Part shown: positions 52,528-63,164 of the stretch, piece by piece
How the letters are laid out: every line of letters begins with the position of its first letter
Position numbering within the stretch: the stretch's first letter is position 1
DNA from: Flavobacterium sp. 83
GTDB taxonomy: Bacteria; Bacteroidota; Bacteroidia; Flavobacteriales; Flavobacteriaceae
Assembly (NCBI RefSeq): GCF_000744835.1
Contig: NZ_JQMS01000001.1
Span: 1,426,001-1,490,000 of the forward strand
Reading direction: 5' to 3'
Length of the DNA: 64,000 nucleotides
Notes under the pieces: model-generated
The model's database searches: none
What the model was told of the DNA's origin: nothing
Seen by the model: only the letters and a program-made list of their open reading frames with translations
Translations under genes and position numbers: made by a program

Positions 52528-53146
52528 GTAATTTTTCGTTAAGTTCAGTAATGAGTTTGTTTTTTTGGTCACTTTTGGTAATGATTCCAGAAACCGCAAT
52601 ACCATGAATTCCAGTTTCCATTAGACTTTCTACATTTTCCAATGTAATACCGCCAATGGCATAGATGGGAATTTCAATTTGCTTCTCTTTCAGTTTGCTA
52701 ATTATGGATTCGTAGCCCTCAAGTCCCAGAATCGGACTTAAATTATTTTTGGTTTTTGTATATTGAAAAGGACCTAAACCAATGTAATCACAACCATTAT
52801 TTACTTGACGGATTATGTCTTCAACCGTATTTGCAGTTGCTCCAATGATTTTGGTTTTGCCCAAAATTTCTCTTGCTTCTGCAACTCCCATATCCGAAAG
52901 TCCAAGATGAACACCGTCGGCAGCAAATTGTTTGGCTAAATCTACATTGTCGTTGATGATGAAATTGGCGAGGTATTCTTCACACAAAAATTTTATGGCT
53001 TCCGCCAAAGCAAATGTTTTTTTCGGTTTCTGGTACTTGAATCGCATTTGAATCCAGTCGCAGCCATTGTCCAAAGCTTGATGGATGTTGTATAATTGTT
53101 CTTTGACTGTGGTTCCTTGCGAAATGTATTGTAATTGGTTATACAT
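52508..53146 (-). CDS. thiE: thiamine-phosphate synthase
   Basis: A 212-residue TIM barrel that joins HMP-PP and thiazole phosphate. Segments [21 protein letters not shown] and [14 protein letters not shown], then IYAIGGIT, give the substrate sites (ND, GLGP, GGI). It overlaps thiD by 8 nt and thiG by 20 nt. A second, more divergent family member is encoded at 53867. Confidence 0.92.
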   Translation of the reverse strand: MYNQLQYISQGTTVKEQLYNIHQALDNGCDWIQMRFKYQKPKKTFALAEAIKFLCEEYLANFIINDNVDLAKQFAADGVHLGLSDMGVAEAREILGKTKIIGATANTVEDIIRQVNNGCDYIGLGPFQYTKTKNNLSPILGLEGYESIISKLKEKQIEIPIYAIGGITLENVESLMETGIHGIAVSGIITKSDQKNKLITELNEKLHGNFII

Positions 53147-53894
53147 GATGATATCCTAATTTAGTTTGGTTAGATTGTAAATAGGTTTCTGTATACTTTT
53201 TAGCGTTGCTGCATGCTGTTTTTAGGTCTTGTCCCAAGGCTAAATTGGCTGTAATAGCGGATGATAGTACACAGCCGGAGCCATGCTTTTCGAAAACTAA
53301 AGTGTTATTTGGCGTAAGCCTGAAGATTTCAATTCCGGTATATAAATAATCAATACCTACTGCAAATGGATTATGACCTCCTTTAAGTAAAGTGGAACAG
53401 TATTTTGACAGTTCAAGTGCAATTAAAACAGGATTATTTTCTCCCGTTGACAATTGTAGAATCTCATTGTAATTGGGTGTTATTAAATCTATTTTTTTTA
53501 AGATTTCTATCAAAATATATTGGTTCTCGATGGTTGTAAAATTGAATTCGCTACTGGACTTCAAAACCGTATCCCAAATTATTTTTGTTTTTGGCGAAAG
53601 CTTTTTTATAAGTGAAACAATTTCTTTTAAATAATCCAATGAAGGAATAATTCCAATTTTTACAGCTTTGATAGAATAGTTGTCGAACAATTTTTCCATT
53701 GATTTCAAAACAAAATCTAAGTCAGTCCATTGCATTTCGAAGAATTCATTTTCAGTTTGAATGGTATTACCGGTATTCACTGCAAATCCATAGACATGAT
53801 GTTGCTCGAATGTTTTCGCATCTGCCAAAATTCCTGCACCACCAGAAGGATCAAAACCTGCAATTGTTAATACGAAAGGGCGATTTGTTGACAT
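53139..53894 (-). CDS. thiD: hydroxymethylpyrimidine/phosphomethylpyrimidine kinase
   Basis: A 251-residue ribokinase-fold enzyme that phosphorylates HMP twice. AGFDPSGGAGILADAKTF lies near residue 14 and the C-terminal HGSGCVLSSAI holds the catalytic Asp-equivalent anion-hole GSGC. I prefer the start MSTNRP at 53894; the upstream in-frame ATG overlaps the previous gene further. It overlaps both neighbouring genes, so translation is coupled. Confidence 0.93.
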   Translation of the reverse strand: MSTNRPFVLTIAGFDPSGGAGILADAKTFEQHHVYGFAVNTGNTIQTENEFFEMQWTDLDFVLKSMEKLFDNYSIKAVKIGIIPSLDYLKEIVSLIKKLSPKTKIIWDTVLKSSSEFNFTTIENQYILIEILKKIDLITPNYNEILQLSTGENNPVLIALELSKYCSTLLKGGHNPFAVGIDYLYTGIEIFRLTPNNTLVFEKHGSGCVLSSAITANLALGQDLKTACSNAKKYTETYLQSNQTKLGYHHV

Positions 53895-54466
53895 AGTTTG
53901 TAATTTTCTATTGGGTTGTTGCTGTTCCAAATGATGCCTAAAAGCGCCACATCATCAAAACCATATCCTAATGCAGTTTTGATTCTCTCAGATGTAATTC
54001 CTCCTAGCGCAATCAATGTTGTTATGTTATTCTTTCTTTGTTCCAATTCTTTTTTAAAATCAAGATTCGAAATGTAATTTGGTTTAGAAATACTTTCGAA
54101 AACGGGTCCAAAAAACGCATAATCGAAAACATCAGATAATTTTTCAAAATCAACCATTTTGTGAAGGGAAGTAGAGAGTGTAAATTTTTTTTCTTTCCAT
54201 TTTTTTAAACGTTCTTCAGATGTTTCGGTTCTCATTTTTTCTGTAAAATGAATGCGATTAATTCCAATTGCTTCTGCTAATTGATGATGGCTGTGTAAAA
54301 CTAAATTTCGTCTATGATCTGATTTTATTTCCGATAAGAAAGCTTTCATTTCGGCTGTAGAAAAATCGGGTTTACGAACATGAAATAACTCCATCCCATT
54401 CTCGAAAAGATCATGTATAGTGCTGATTTCATTCTTTATAAAAGTGGGATTGGAAATAACTATCAT
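53867..54466 (-). CDS. ThiE/TenI family protein, divergent paralogue
   Basis: A 199-residue TIM-barrel protein with LFHVRKPDFS, VLHSHHQLAEAIGINRIHFTE and ALGGITSERI, so of the ThiE/TenI family. It is less conserved than the other thiE: the ND motif of the first substrate site reads HSHH. TenI relatives isomerise the thiazole (thiazole tautomerase), which is the obvious role when ThiE is also present. Its end overlaps thiD, its start is 4 nt after thiC. Exact activity is open. Confidence 0.85.
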   Translation of the reverse strand: MIVISNPTFIKNEISTIHDLFENGMELFHVRKPDFSTAEMKAFLSEIKSDHRRNLVLHSHHQLAEAIGINRIHFTEKMRTETSEERLKKWKEKKFTLSTSLHKMVDFEKLSDVFDYAFFGPVFESISKPNYISNLDFKKELEQRKNNITTLIALGGITSERIKTALGYGFDDVALLGIIWNSNNPIENYKLCQQIALSY

Positions 54467-54470
54467 TTAT

Positions 54471-56477
<2,007 letters not shown>

Positions 56478-56480
56478 AAA

Positions 56481-56687
56481 CTATCCTCCTTGAGTTGCAG
56501 AAATGATAATAATGTCGTCGGTTTCTTGTATGAGATGGGAATTCCAGTTGGATTTTGGAATCACGGTATTGTTAATGGCTATGGCAATTCCACTTTGTTT
56601 TATGGGAATTTCCAAGTCAAGTAATGCTTGAACAGTTAGACTGTCAGATGCAAATTGTTTTGTTTGATTGTTGATTTTGAGCTCCAT
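56481..56687 (-). CDS. thiS: sulphur carrier protein ThiS
   Basis: A 68-residue ubiquitin-fold protein ending in ATQGG; the terminal Gly-Gly is adenylated by ThiF and then carries the thiocarboxylate for ThiG. Leading residues MELKINNQTK and TVQALLDLE are typical. It is the first gene after the TPP riboswitch. Confidence 0.94.
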   Translation of the reverse strand: MELKINNQTKQFASDSLTVQALLDLEIPIKQSGIAIAINNTVIPKSNWNSHLIQETDDIIIISATQGG

Positions 56688-56762
56688 TCCTTTTGAATTT
56701 AGTATACAGTTATACTTTAGGAATGGCTACAATGGCGCATAAATATGCGCAGAAGTCATCTT

Positions 56763-56845
56763 ACTTTTCCCTACGCTAGTATGAACTAGATCAGGTTCAG
56801 AGGGTAATTCTCAGCCTACAATGTTGTAGACACCCCTAAAGTGTG
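56763..56845 (-). promoter_or_regulatory. TPP riboswitch upstream of thiS (thiamine operon)
   Basis: On the minus strand the blocks appear in order: AGGGGTGT, GGCTGAGAATTACCC, CTGAACCTGATCTAGTTCAT and AGCGTAGGGAA, a textbook thi-box. Between it and thiS lies a stem GCGCAT/ATGCGC (56734-56749) that could serve as switching element. A -7 box TATTTTTG is at 56849-56856. Confidence 0.95.
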
Positions 56846-56848
56846 GAG

Positions 56849-56856
56849 CAAAAATA
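56849..56856 (-). promoter_or_regulatory. -7 box TATTTTTG for the thiamine operon
   Basis: On the minus strand TATTTTTG fits TAnnTTTG and lies 4-10 nt before the first riboswitch bases. No TTG at the 19-nt spacing. Confidence 0.5.
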
Positions 56857-56938
56857 GGATATTATTTAATACGTAATTCTTAAATTTTGAAAAAAAATAA
56901 AACTTTTCGAACTTTTTTTGTTATTGATTTTGAAAAAG

Positions 56939-57499
56939 TTACTGTTTTTTCCAGCAATCTTCTATGTGATCGTCTACCATTCCGGTCGCTTGCATGTGCG
57001 CATAAACTACTGTAGAGCCCATGAATTTAAACCCGTGTTTTTTTAAATCTTTACTGATAGCGTCCGAAAGTGGAGTGGTGGCAGGAACTTCTTTTAGCGT
57101 TTTGCGATTGTTATTTATTGGTTGACCTTCGGTGAATTCCCAAATGTATTTGGAAAAACTGCCAAATTCATCCTGTATTTTCATAAACGAAATAGCATTT
57201 GAAACCGCAGAACGGATTTTTAATTGATTGCGAATAATACCAGTGTCTTGTAATAATTCTTGGATTTTATCTTCGGTGTAAAGTGCAACTTTCGTATAGT
57301 CAAAATTATCAAAAGCTAATTTGAAATTTTCTCTCTTTTTTAAAATTGTAATCCAACTTAAACCAGCCTGAAAGGTTTCCAAAATTAGGAATTCAAATAA
57401 TTTTTGATCATCATAGACTGGAACACCCCATTCTTCGTCATGGTATTTTTCGTAAATAGCAATACCAACACACCATTTACATCTTGTTTTTTCTTGCAT
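56939..57499 (-). CDS. tag: DNA-3-methyladenine glycosylase I
   Basis: A 186-residue base-excision enzyme for 3-methyladenine. Zinc-ligand positions C7, H20, H178 and C182 correspond to E. coli Tag C4, H17, H175 and C179 by a constant offset. LETFQAGLSWITILKKRENF is a family core. Its start lies 3 nt after the transporter stop, so the two share a transcript. Confidence 0.94.
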   Translation of the reverse strand: MQEKTRCKWCVGIAIYEKYHDEEWGVPVYDDQKLFEFLILETFQAGLSWITILKKRENFKLAFDNFDYTKVALYTEDKIQELLQDTGIIRNQLKIRSAVSNAISFMKIQDEFGSFSKYIWEFTEGQPINNNRKTLKEVPATTPLSDAISKDLKKHGFKFMGSTVVYAHMQATGMVDDHIEDCWKKQ

Positions 57500-57502
57500 G
57501 AT

Positions 57503-58156
57503 TTATTCTGTTTCTTCTGATAAATATTTTTTTATTAAATGGTGTCCTAAATAAATCAAGGGAGTCAATAAAATAGCAATTCCTAATTTGAATGTATAAC
57601 CGGTTATCGCAGAACTAAGGAAAGTGTCAAAGTTGATTTTTCCAGGTAACCAAAATGCAATTCCTAGTACAATAAAGGAATCGAATAATTGTGAAACTAC
57701 TGTTGAACCGGTCGTTCGGAGCCATATTTTTCGTTCTCCTGTTCTGTTTTTGAAGAACCAAAAAACGGTTACATCAATTAATTGGGAAACTAAAAAAGCA
57801 ATTATACTACCGGCAATAATCCACATACTTTGACCAAATACTGCGTAAAATTGGGAATCATTTACGGGACTAATTCCTTTTGCAGCGGGAACAAGTATTG
57901 CTAAAAGCAGAATGATGAAGGCATAGGCAATTAAGCAAGCGGTGATATAGGACAATTTTTTCACTCCCTTTTCTCCAAAGTATTCGTTGATTAAGTCGGT
58001 AGTTAGGAAAACTACTGGCCACGGCAAAATTCCGATGCTCATAACGAAAGGACCAACTTGTATCAATTTCCCACCAATTAATTCTGCTACAACTGCATTG
58101 GTAATGAAGATTCCTGCTAGAATAACAAACACAACATCTTTTTTTGATCTAAACAT
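57503..58156 (-). CDS. queuosine precursor transporter (YhhQ/QueT-like)
   Basis: A 217-residue integral membrane protein with six helices. The segment FLTTDLINEYFGEKGVKKLSYI is the YhhQ/DUF165 signature, and STVVSQLFDSFIVLG closes the family core. YhhQ imports preQ0/preQ1 for tRNA queuosine in E. coli. It precedes tag by 3 nt. No preQ1 riboswitch was recognised in its 137-nt upstream gap, which holds the tsf terminator. Confidence 0.88.
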   Translation of the reverse strand: MFRSKKDVVFVILAGIFITNAVVAELIGGKLIQVGPFVMSIGILPWPVVFLTTDLINEYFGEKGVKKLSYITACLIAYAFIILLLAILVPAAKGISPVNDSQFYAVFGQSMWIIAGSIIAFLVSQLIDVTVFWFFKNRTGERKIWLRTTGSTVVSQLFDSFIVLGIAFWLPGKINFDTFLSSAITGYTFKLGIAILLTPLIYLGHHLIKKYLSEETE

Positions 58157-58201
58157 AAAAAATTATTAGTTTTTCAAATTTAGGATTTTATTTTTAAAAG
58201 A

Positions 58202-58239
58202 AAAATCCCATCTCGTTTTTTCAAATAAGATGGGATTTT
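58202..58239 (-). terminator. terminator of the rpsB-tsf unit
   Basis: AAAATCCCATCT pairs with AGATGGGATTTT around a 14-nt loop; T-rich on the minus strand. Confidence 0.82.
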
Positions 58240-58293
58240 ATATAAATTCGGGTTGTGAAATTTACTAATGTAATCTTCGTTCCTCGCAATAAA

Positions 58294-59256
58294 TTATCCT
58301 AAAGTAACTCTTTTGAAACCTGTAATCTCAACGTTGAATCCTTTAACATAATCGCTAACTTTTTTACTGTCATCTTTGATGAAGTTTTGATCTAATAAGG
58401 CTTTCTCTTGATCTAAAGTAGTATTGTCAGAGATGAAACGTTGAACTTTTCCAGGGATAATTTTATCCCAAATTTGTTCTGGTTTACCTTCAGCTTTTAA
58501 TTCAGCTTTAGCATCCTCTTCAGCTTGTTTTAAAACTTCTTCAGTTAATTGAGAGAAAGAAATGTGTTTAGGAACATTTTTCAATGTTTTTCCTAAACGT
58601 TTTGCTTCTTCATTTTCTTTTTCGATGATAGCAATACGAGCAGCAAGTTCAGAATCAACGAAAGATGGGTCAAAATCTTTATAAGATAATGTATCAGCTC
58701 CCATAGAAGCCACTTGCATAGAGATGTCTTTAGTTAAAACGTCACCATTAGCAATTGGTGCAGATATTGCAGTTAAAGCAGCAATTTTGTTAACGTGAAC
58801 ATAAGATCCAACGAAAGCACCTTCTAAAATTTCAAAACCACCGATTTCAATTTTTTCTCCAATTACTCCAGTTTGCTCGATTAGTTTTTCAGCAACAGTA
58901 ATTCCGTTGAAATCTGAAGCTAAAAATTCCTCTTTAGAAGAGTAGTTAATCGCTCTTTCAACTAATTCTTTAGCTAAAGTTACGAAAGCTTCGTTTTTAC
59001 CTACGAAATCTGTCTCACAGTTTAAAGTGATGATAGCTCCTTTAGTTTTGTCTGCATTAATAAAAGATACAGCAGCTCCTTCAGAAGATTCACGGTCAGA
59101 ACGGTTAGCAGCTACTTTTTGTCCTTTTTCTCTAAGGTTTTGAATAGCTTTGTCAAAATCTCCATCAGCTTCAACTAAAGCCTTTTTACAGTCCATCATT
59201 CCGGCGCCTGTAGTTTGTCTTAATTTATTTACGTCTGCAGCAGTAATTGTTGCCAT
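58294..59256 (-). CDS. tsf: elongation factor Ts
   Basis: A 320-residue nucleotide-exchange factor for EF-Tu. The N-terminal UBA-like TTGAGMMDCKKALVEADGD and the core TKGAIITLNCETDFVGKNE (with the TDFV motif) are diagnostic. It is longer than E. coli Ts (about 283). It follows rpsB after 133 nt that contain a long inverted repeat. Confidence 0.96.
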   Translation of the reverse strand: MATITAADVNKLRQTTGAGMMDCKKALVEADGDFDKAIQNLREKGQKVAANRSDRESSEGAAVSFINADKTKGAIITLNCETDFVGKNEAFVTLAKELVERAINYSSKEEFLASDFNGITVAEKLIEQTGVIGEKIEIGGFEILEGAFVGSYVHVNKIAALTAISAPIANGDVLTKDISMQVASMGADTLSYKDFDPSFVDSELAARIAIIEKENEEAKRLGKTLKNVPKHISFSQLTEEVLKQAEEDAKAELKAEGKPEQIWDKIIPGKVQRFISDNTTLDQEKALLDQNFIKDDSKKVSDYVKGFNVEITGFKRVTLG

Positions 59257-59287
59257 GTTGTATTATTTTTTAAGGTTAAAAGTAAAA

Positions 59288-59379
59288 AATTCCAAGTGTT
59301 AAATCCAATTTCCAATTTTATTAAATTATCAACATATTGTTTCTAATTATTTTTGGAGAGGAATTTAAAACTTGGAATT
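59288..59379. repeat. long inverted repeat between rpsB and tsf
   Basis: AATTCCAAGTGTTAAATCC (59288-59306) faces GGAATTTAAAACTTGGAATT (59360-59379); the arms agree except for two positions and enclose 53 nt. There is no coding frame. It could fold in the rpsB-tsf mRNA as an attenuator or processing site, or be a small insertion remnant. Confidence 0.65.
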
Positions 59380-59389
59380 AAATGTTTAT

Positions 59390-60187
59390 TTATTCTTCAG
59401 TTGCAGTTGGAGCAGCAGCTTCTACAGCAGGAGCAACTTCTACAGCTTCAGCAGCAGGAGCAACAACTTCAGCAGTTGCGTCACCTTCTTTGTCAGAACC
59501 TCTATCAGAAAGTCCTTCAACAATTGCAGCTGTAACTAAAGATAAAATTTTATCAATTGATTTAGAAGCATCATCGTTAGATGGGATTACGTATTCAACC
59601 TCTCTTGGGTCAGAATTAGTATCCACCATTGCGAAAACTGGAATGTTTAATTTTTGAGCTTCTTTTATTGCGATATGTTCCGCTTTGATATCAACTACGA
59701 ACAATGCAGCTGGTAGTCTAGACATGTCAGCGATTGAACCTAAATTTTTCTCTAATTTAGCACGAAGACGATCAACTTGTAAACGCTCTTTTTTAGAAAG
59801 GGTCATGAATGTACCATCTTTCTTCATTTTATCAATAGTAGCCATTTTTTTAACAGCTTTACGGATAGTTACGAAGTTAGTTAGCATTCCACCAGGCCAT
59901 CTTTCAGTGATGTAAGGCATGTTTGCAGCTTTTGCTTTTTCAGCAACGATGTCTTTTGCTTGTTTTTTGGTAGCAACGAATAATATTTTTCTACCTGATG
60001 CAGCGATTTTTTTCAAAGCTTCATTAGCTTCTTCAATTTTTGCTGCAGTTTTATATAGATTGATAATGTGAATACCATTACGCTCCATATAAATGTAAGG
60101 AGCCATGTTTGGATCCCATTTTCTAGTCATGTGTCCAAAGTGAACACCTGCTTCTAGTAATTCTTTTACTTCTACTTTGTTTGCCAT
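59390..60187 (-). CDS. rpsB: 30S ribosomal protein S2
   Basis: A 265-residue protein opening with the S2 motif LLEAGVHFGHMTRKWDPNM (residues 10-28). The C-terminal tail after GSDKEGDAT is about 35 residues of Ala/Glu/Val/Thr, a Bacteroidota extension. It precedes tsf as in most bacteria. Its 174-nt upstream region is rich in stems. Confidence 0.96.
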   Translation of the reverse strand: MANKVEVKELLEAGVHFGHMTRKWDPNMAPYIYMERNGIHIINLYKTAAKIEEANEALKKIAASGRKILFVATKKQAKDIVAEKAKAANMPYITERWPGGMLTNFVTIRKAVKKMATIDKMKKDGTFMTLSKKERLQVDRLRAKLEKNLGSIADMSRLPAALFVVDIKAEHIAIKEAQKLNIPVFAMVDTNSDPREVEYVIPSNDDASKSIDKILSLVTAAIVEGLSDRGSDKEGDATAEVVAPAAEAVEVAPAVEAAAPTATEE

Positions 60188-60209
60188 TTTGTTCTAGTTT
60201 ACGTTCTGT

Positions 60210-60354
60210 TGATTAGCAATGCATAAATGGCGATTTCTCGGCTATATACATTTAGATGCTAAACTATTTCCTACCTCAGTAGGAGAGCAACAACAACTGT
60301 TTTTTTTAATTTCAATAAATAATTGACAATGTCTTGTCCTATTTGAACAAGACA
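60210..60354 (-). promoter_or_regulatory. structured leader candidate upstream of rpsB
   Basis: Three stems occur in the rpsI-rpsB gap: GTCTTGT/ACAAGAC (60331-60353), TCCTAC/GTAGGA (60269-60284), and TAGCA-ATAAATG paired with CATTTA-TGCTA (60214-60262). No -7 box was seen, so they lie in an rplM-rpsI-rpsB transcript and could carry S2 autoregulation. This is inference. Confidence 0.4.
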
Positions 60355-60361
60355 GGTAATA

Positions 60362-60748
60362 TTAACGTTTAGAGAATTGGAATCTCTTACGAGCTTTCTT
60401 CTGACCGAATTTCTTACGTTCAACCATTCTTGGATCTCTTGTCAATAAACCTTCTGGTTTCAAAATCCCTCTGTTTTCAGCATTTACTTCACACATAACG
60501 CGTGCTAATGCCATTCTTACAGCTTCTGCTTGACCAGTTGAACCACCACCATAAACGTTAACTTTTACGTCAAAGTTGCTTACGTTTTCTGTCATAGACA
60601 TAGGTTGTAATACTTTGTATTGTAAAGTTGCAGTTGGGAAGTATGTTTCGAATGCTTTTTTGTTCACAGTGATTACTCCTGTTCCTTCCGAAACATAAAC
60701 ACGTGCAACAGCGGTTTTTCTTCTACCGATTTTGTGAATAACTCCCAT
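60362..60748 (-). CDS. rpsI: 30S ribosomal protein S9
   Basis: A 128-residue protein with GRRKTAVARVYV near the start and the C-terminal LLTRDPRMVERKKFGQKKARKRFQFSKR-type basic tail that reaches the P-site tRNA. Its ATG shares one base with the rplM stop (TAATG), so translation is coupled. Confidence 0.97.
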   Translation of the reverse strand: MGVIHKIGRRKTAVARVYVSEGTGVITVNKKAFETYFPTATLQYKVLQPMSMTENVSNFDVKVNVYGGGSTGQAEAVRMALARVMCEVNAENRGILKPEGLLTRDPRMVERKKFGQKKARKRFQFSKR

Positions 60749-61203
60749 TACTTAAGATCGTTAAGGTTAACTGTTTTAGGTTTTTGAGCGCCTTGTTTGT
60801 GCTCTGATCCTACAACAACATTTAAATTTCTAAAAAGTTCAGCTCCTAATTTGTTTTTAGGTAACATCCCTTTTATTGCTTTTTCAACTAGTAATGCAGG
60901 GTTTTTTGATTGCAATACTTTAGCAGTTAAAGTTCTTTGACCTCCTGGGTAACCAGTGTGACGGATGTATGTTTTTTCATCCATTTTGTTACCTGTAAGG
61001 TTGATTTTTTCTGAGTTGATAACGATTACGTTATCACCGCAGTCCACGTGTGGTGTGTAACTTGGCTTGTACTTACCTCTTAAAATCATAGCGACTTTTG
61101 AAGCAAGACGACCTAAGTTATGACCATCAGCATCTACAACAATCCACTCTTTTGTAACTGTGGCTTTGCTTGCTGATTGTGTCTTGTAGCTTAATGCGTC
61201 CAT
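60748..61203 (-). CDS. rplM: 50S ribosomal protein L13
   Basis: A 151-residue protein with VVDADGHNLGRLAS and KSYTPHVDCGDNVIVINSEKI-type segments. First gene of the rplM-rpsI unit, transcribed from a perfect -33/-7 promoter at 61247-61276. Its leader holds a small CCCC/GGGG hairpin. Confidence 0.97.
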   Translation of the reverse strand: MDALSYKTQSASKATVTKEWIVVDADGHNLGRLASKVAMILRGKYKPSYTPHVDCGDNVIVINSEKINLTGNKMDEKTYIRHTGYPGGQRTLTAKVLQSKNPALLVEKAIKGMLPKNKLGAELFRNLNVVVGSEHKQGAQKPKTVNLNDLK

Positions 61204-61229
61204 AATATATTTTTAATTAAACATTCCAT

Positions 61230-61243
61230 CCCCAATAAAGGGG
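61230..61243 (-). promoter_or_regulatory. GC hairpin at the 5' end of the rplM mRNA
   Basis: CCCC (minus 61243-61240) pairs with GGGG (minus 61233-61230) around TTTATT, within a few nt of the predicted transcription start. It could protect the 5' end or bind a ribosomal protein. Confidence 0.45.
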
Positions 61244-61246
61244 TTG

Positions 61247-61276
61247 CAAAAGTACAATTAATTATTTTAAATACAA
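61247..61276 (-). promoter_or_regulatory. complete promoter TTG-N19-TACTTTTG for rplM-rpsI
   Basis: On the minus strand TTG at 61276-61274 and TACTTTTG at 61254-61247 are separated by exactly 19 nt, matching the Bacteroidota consensus. Confidence 0.8.
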
Positions 61277-61529
61277 ATACCTTAAAAGAATATTTTTTAT
61301 ATGTTTTTGTACTGATAATCAAATGTATATTTAAAATAAATTTATGATGTGTTTTTTGGATTATACTTATATTAGGTCTTTAAATAATTGTATTACATTT
61401 GTTGTGAAATAAAATACGTATATTATAGTTTTGTAAAAGGGGGTTTATGTTACGAAATAACTATAATTTTATACAAGAAAATAAATTAAATGATTCTTTT
61501 AATCATCAAAAAACAATAAATTCTGATCT
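61277..61529. other. divergent intergenic region between rplM and the LacI gene
   Basis: No gene is seen. The palindrome ATGATT-CTTTT-AATCAT at 61490-61506 lies 24 nt before the regulator start and might be its operator, although it lacks the central CG of classic LacI sites. Confidence 0.35.
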
Positions 61530-62555
61530 ATGAAAGCTAAAGCAACTTTAAAACAAATTGCAAAAGAATTAAATGTTTCTGTTTCAACAGTTTCAAAAGC
61601 ACTTAACGATAGTCCTGAAATAAGTGAATTAACAAAAATTAAAATTAAGGAATATGCAAAACTTAAAAATTATAAACCAAATGTTATTGGTTTAAACCTT
61701 AAAAACAGAAAGACAAAAACCATAGGTGTTATTATTCCTAACATACTGAATTCTTTTTTTGCAAAAGTATTTAGCGGAATTGAAAAAATTGCTGATGAAA
61801 AAGGATATAATGTAATAATGTGTATCTCTAATGAATCATTAGAAAAAGAAGCGCATACCCTTGAAATGTTGAGTAATGGGACAATTGATGGCTTTATTCT
61901 ATCGGTTTCAGAAGAAGCTCAAAAACTTCATGAATACAATCATTTCAAAGAAATTATTAATGATGGAACTCCTATAGTGATGTTTGATAGAATTGCTGAG
62001 GGAGTAGATTGTGATAAAGTAATAGTTGATGATTTTGATTCTGCTTTAAATTCTACTCAATATTTAATAGATTTAGGGTGCAAGAATATAGCTTTATTCT
62101 CCTCGGTAGATAATTTAAGTGTTGGTATATTACGAAGTGAAGGGTATCTTAAAGCATTGGCGAATAATAATATTCCTGTGAATGAGAATTTAATTATTCG
62201 TACAGATTCAGAGGATGATTTAAAGGATAAAATTGAAAACATTTTTGAGAAAAATATAATTGATGGGATTTTTGCCTTGGAGGAAAATGACTCAGTGGCT
62301 GCATTGCGTATTGCTATCAAAAAAGGATATAAAGTACCGGAAGAAATTTCTATTATAGGTTTTGCAGATGGCATTCTTGCATCAAGAAGGTTATCGCCAA
62401 GTCTAACTACTGTTAGCCAGCATGGAATTGAGATAGGAGAAGTTGCAGCTAAGTTGCTTATTGACAGATTAGAATCGAAAGAAGAGAATTTGCCGTATGA
62501 GACGGTTGTTATTAAAACAAAATTGAAAGAAAGAGAATCTACAAGGGCTCTTTAG
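61530..62555 (+). CDS. LacI family transcriptional regulator
   Basis: A 341-residue regulator: N-terminal helix-turn-helix TLKQIAKELNVSVSTVSKALN (residues 6-26), hinge, and a periplasmic-binding-protein-like sugar domain from about residue 60 (TIGVIIPNILNSFFAKVFSGIE). In Flavobacteria such genes often control a SusCD polysaccharide locus, but none is in this window. Effector and targets are unknown. Confidence 0.93.
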   Translation: MKAKATLKQIAKELNVSVSTVSKALNDSPEISELTKIKIKEYAKLKNYKPNVIGLNLKNRKTKTIGVIIPNILNSFFAKVFSGIEKIADEKGYNVIMCISNESLEKEAHTLEMLSNGTIDGFILSVSEEAQKLHEYNHFKEIINDGTPIVMFDRIAEGVDCDKVIVDDFDSALNSTQYLIDLGCKNIALFSSVDNLSVGILRSEGYLKALANNNIPVNENLIIRTDSEDDLKDKIENIFEKNIIDGIFALEENDSVAALRIAIKKGYKVPEEISIIGFADGILASRRLSPSLTTVSQHGIEIGEVAAKLLIDRLESKEENLPYETVVIKTKLKERESTRAL

Positions 62556-62639
62556 TAATTAGTTAAATAACAGAAACATAACATTGTTTAAATTTTTTCA
62601 GGCATATAAAGATATTTCTTTGTATTATATAAAAGCTGT

Positions 62640-63161
62640 ATGAAAAAAATCTACTTTATTGTTGTGCATTTGCTTTTCTTCAACACTACTTTTTCTCAAG
62701 TGAAATTGGATGTTTTTGATGTGTCAAGAAATGGAAATCTTAAACAAATGAAAGAGATTTTCGAAAATAACCCGAAAGCTATATTTTTGACAAATGAAAA
62801 TGGGTTCTCACCATTGATTTTAGCCTGTTATCACAACAATTACGAAACGGCAAAATTTCTTCTTGAACACCACAGCAACGTAAATACTTCAAGTCCTATG
62901 GGGACCTCGCTAATGGCTGCAGTTGTTAAAGGGAACATTCAAATAACCCAGTTGTTATTAAAAAACAAAGCGGACGTTAACAGTGCGGATTCAAACGGAA
63001 CTACTGCCTTGATTTTCGCCATTATGTTTAAAAGTATCGTATTGGTAAAATTACTTTTATTTTATAATGCTGATAAAACAAAAATTGACAATAAAGGGAA
63101 AACCGCTTTTGAGTATGCTGTATTTTTAGGAGATGAAAAAATAATAAATTTATTAAAGTAA
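62640..63161 (+). CDS. exported ankyrin-repeat protein
   Basis: A 173-residue protein with signal peptide (residues 1-19, ending TTFSQ) and four ankyrin repeats from about residue 25 (NENGFSPLILACYHNN, MGTSLMAAVVKGN, SNGTTALIFAIM, NKGKTAFEYAVFLGD). It would act in the periplasm or outside. The next gene begins 4 nt after its stop, so the two are probably one operon. Partner unknown. Confidence 0.85.
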   Translation: MKKIYFIVVHLLFFNTTFSQVKLDVFDVSRNGNLKQMKEIFENNPKAIFLTNENGFSPLILACYHNNYETAKFLLEHHSNVNTSSPMGTSLMAAVVKGNIQITQLLLKNKADVNSADSNGTTALIFAIMFKSIVLVKLLLFYNADKTKIDNKGKTAFEYAVFLGDEKIINLLK

Positions 63162-63164
63162 AAA

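Noticed and set aside
59353..59657. Open frames antisense to the end of rpsB rich in Gln or Ala/Ser
   Set aside because: They mirror the Ala/Glu/Thr low-complexity tail of S2 and have no start context or family.
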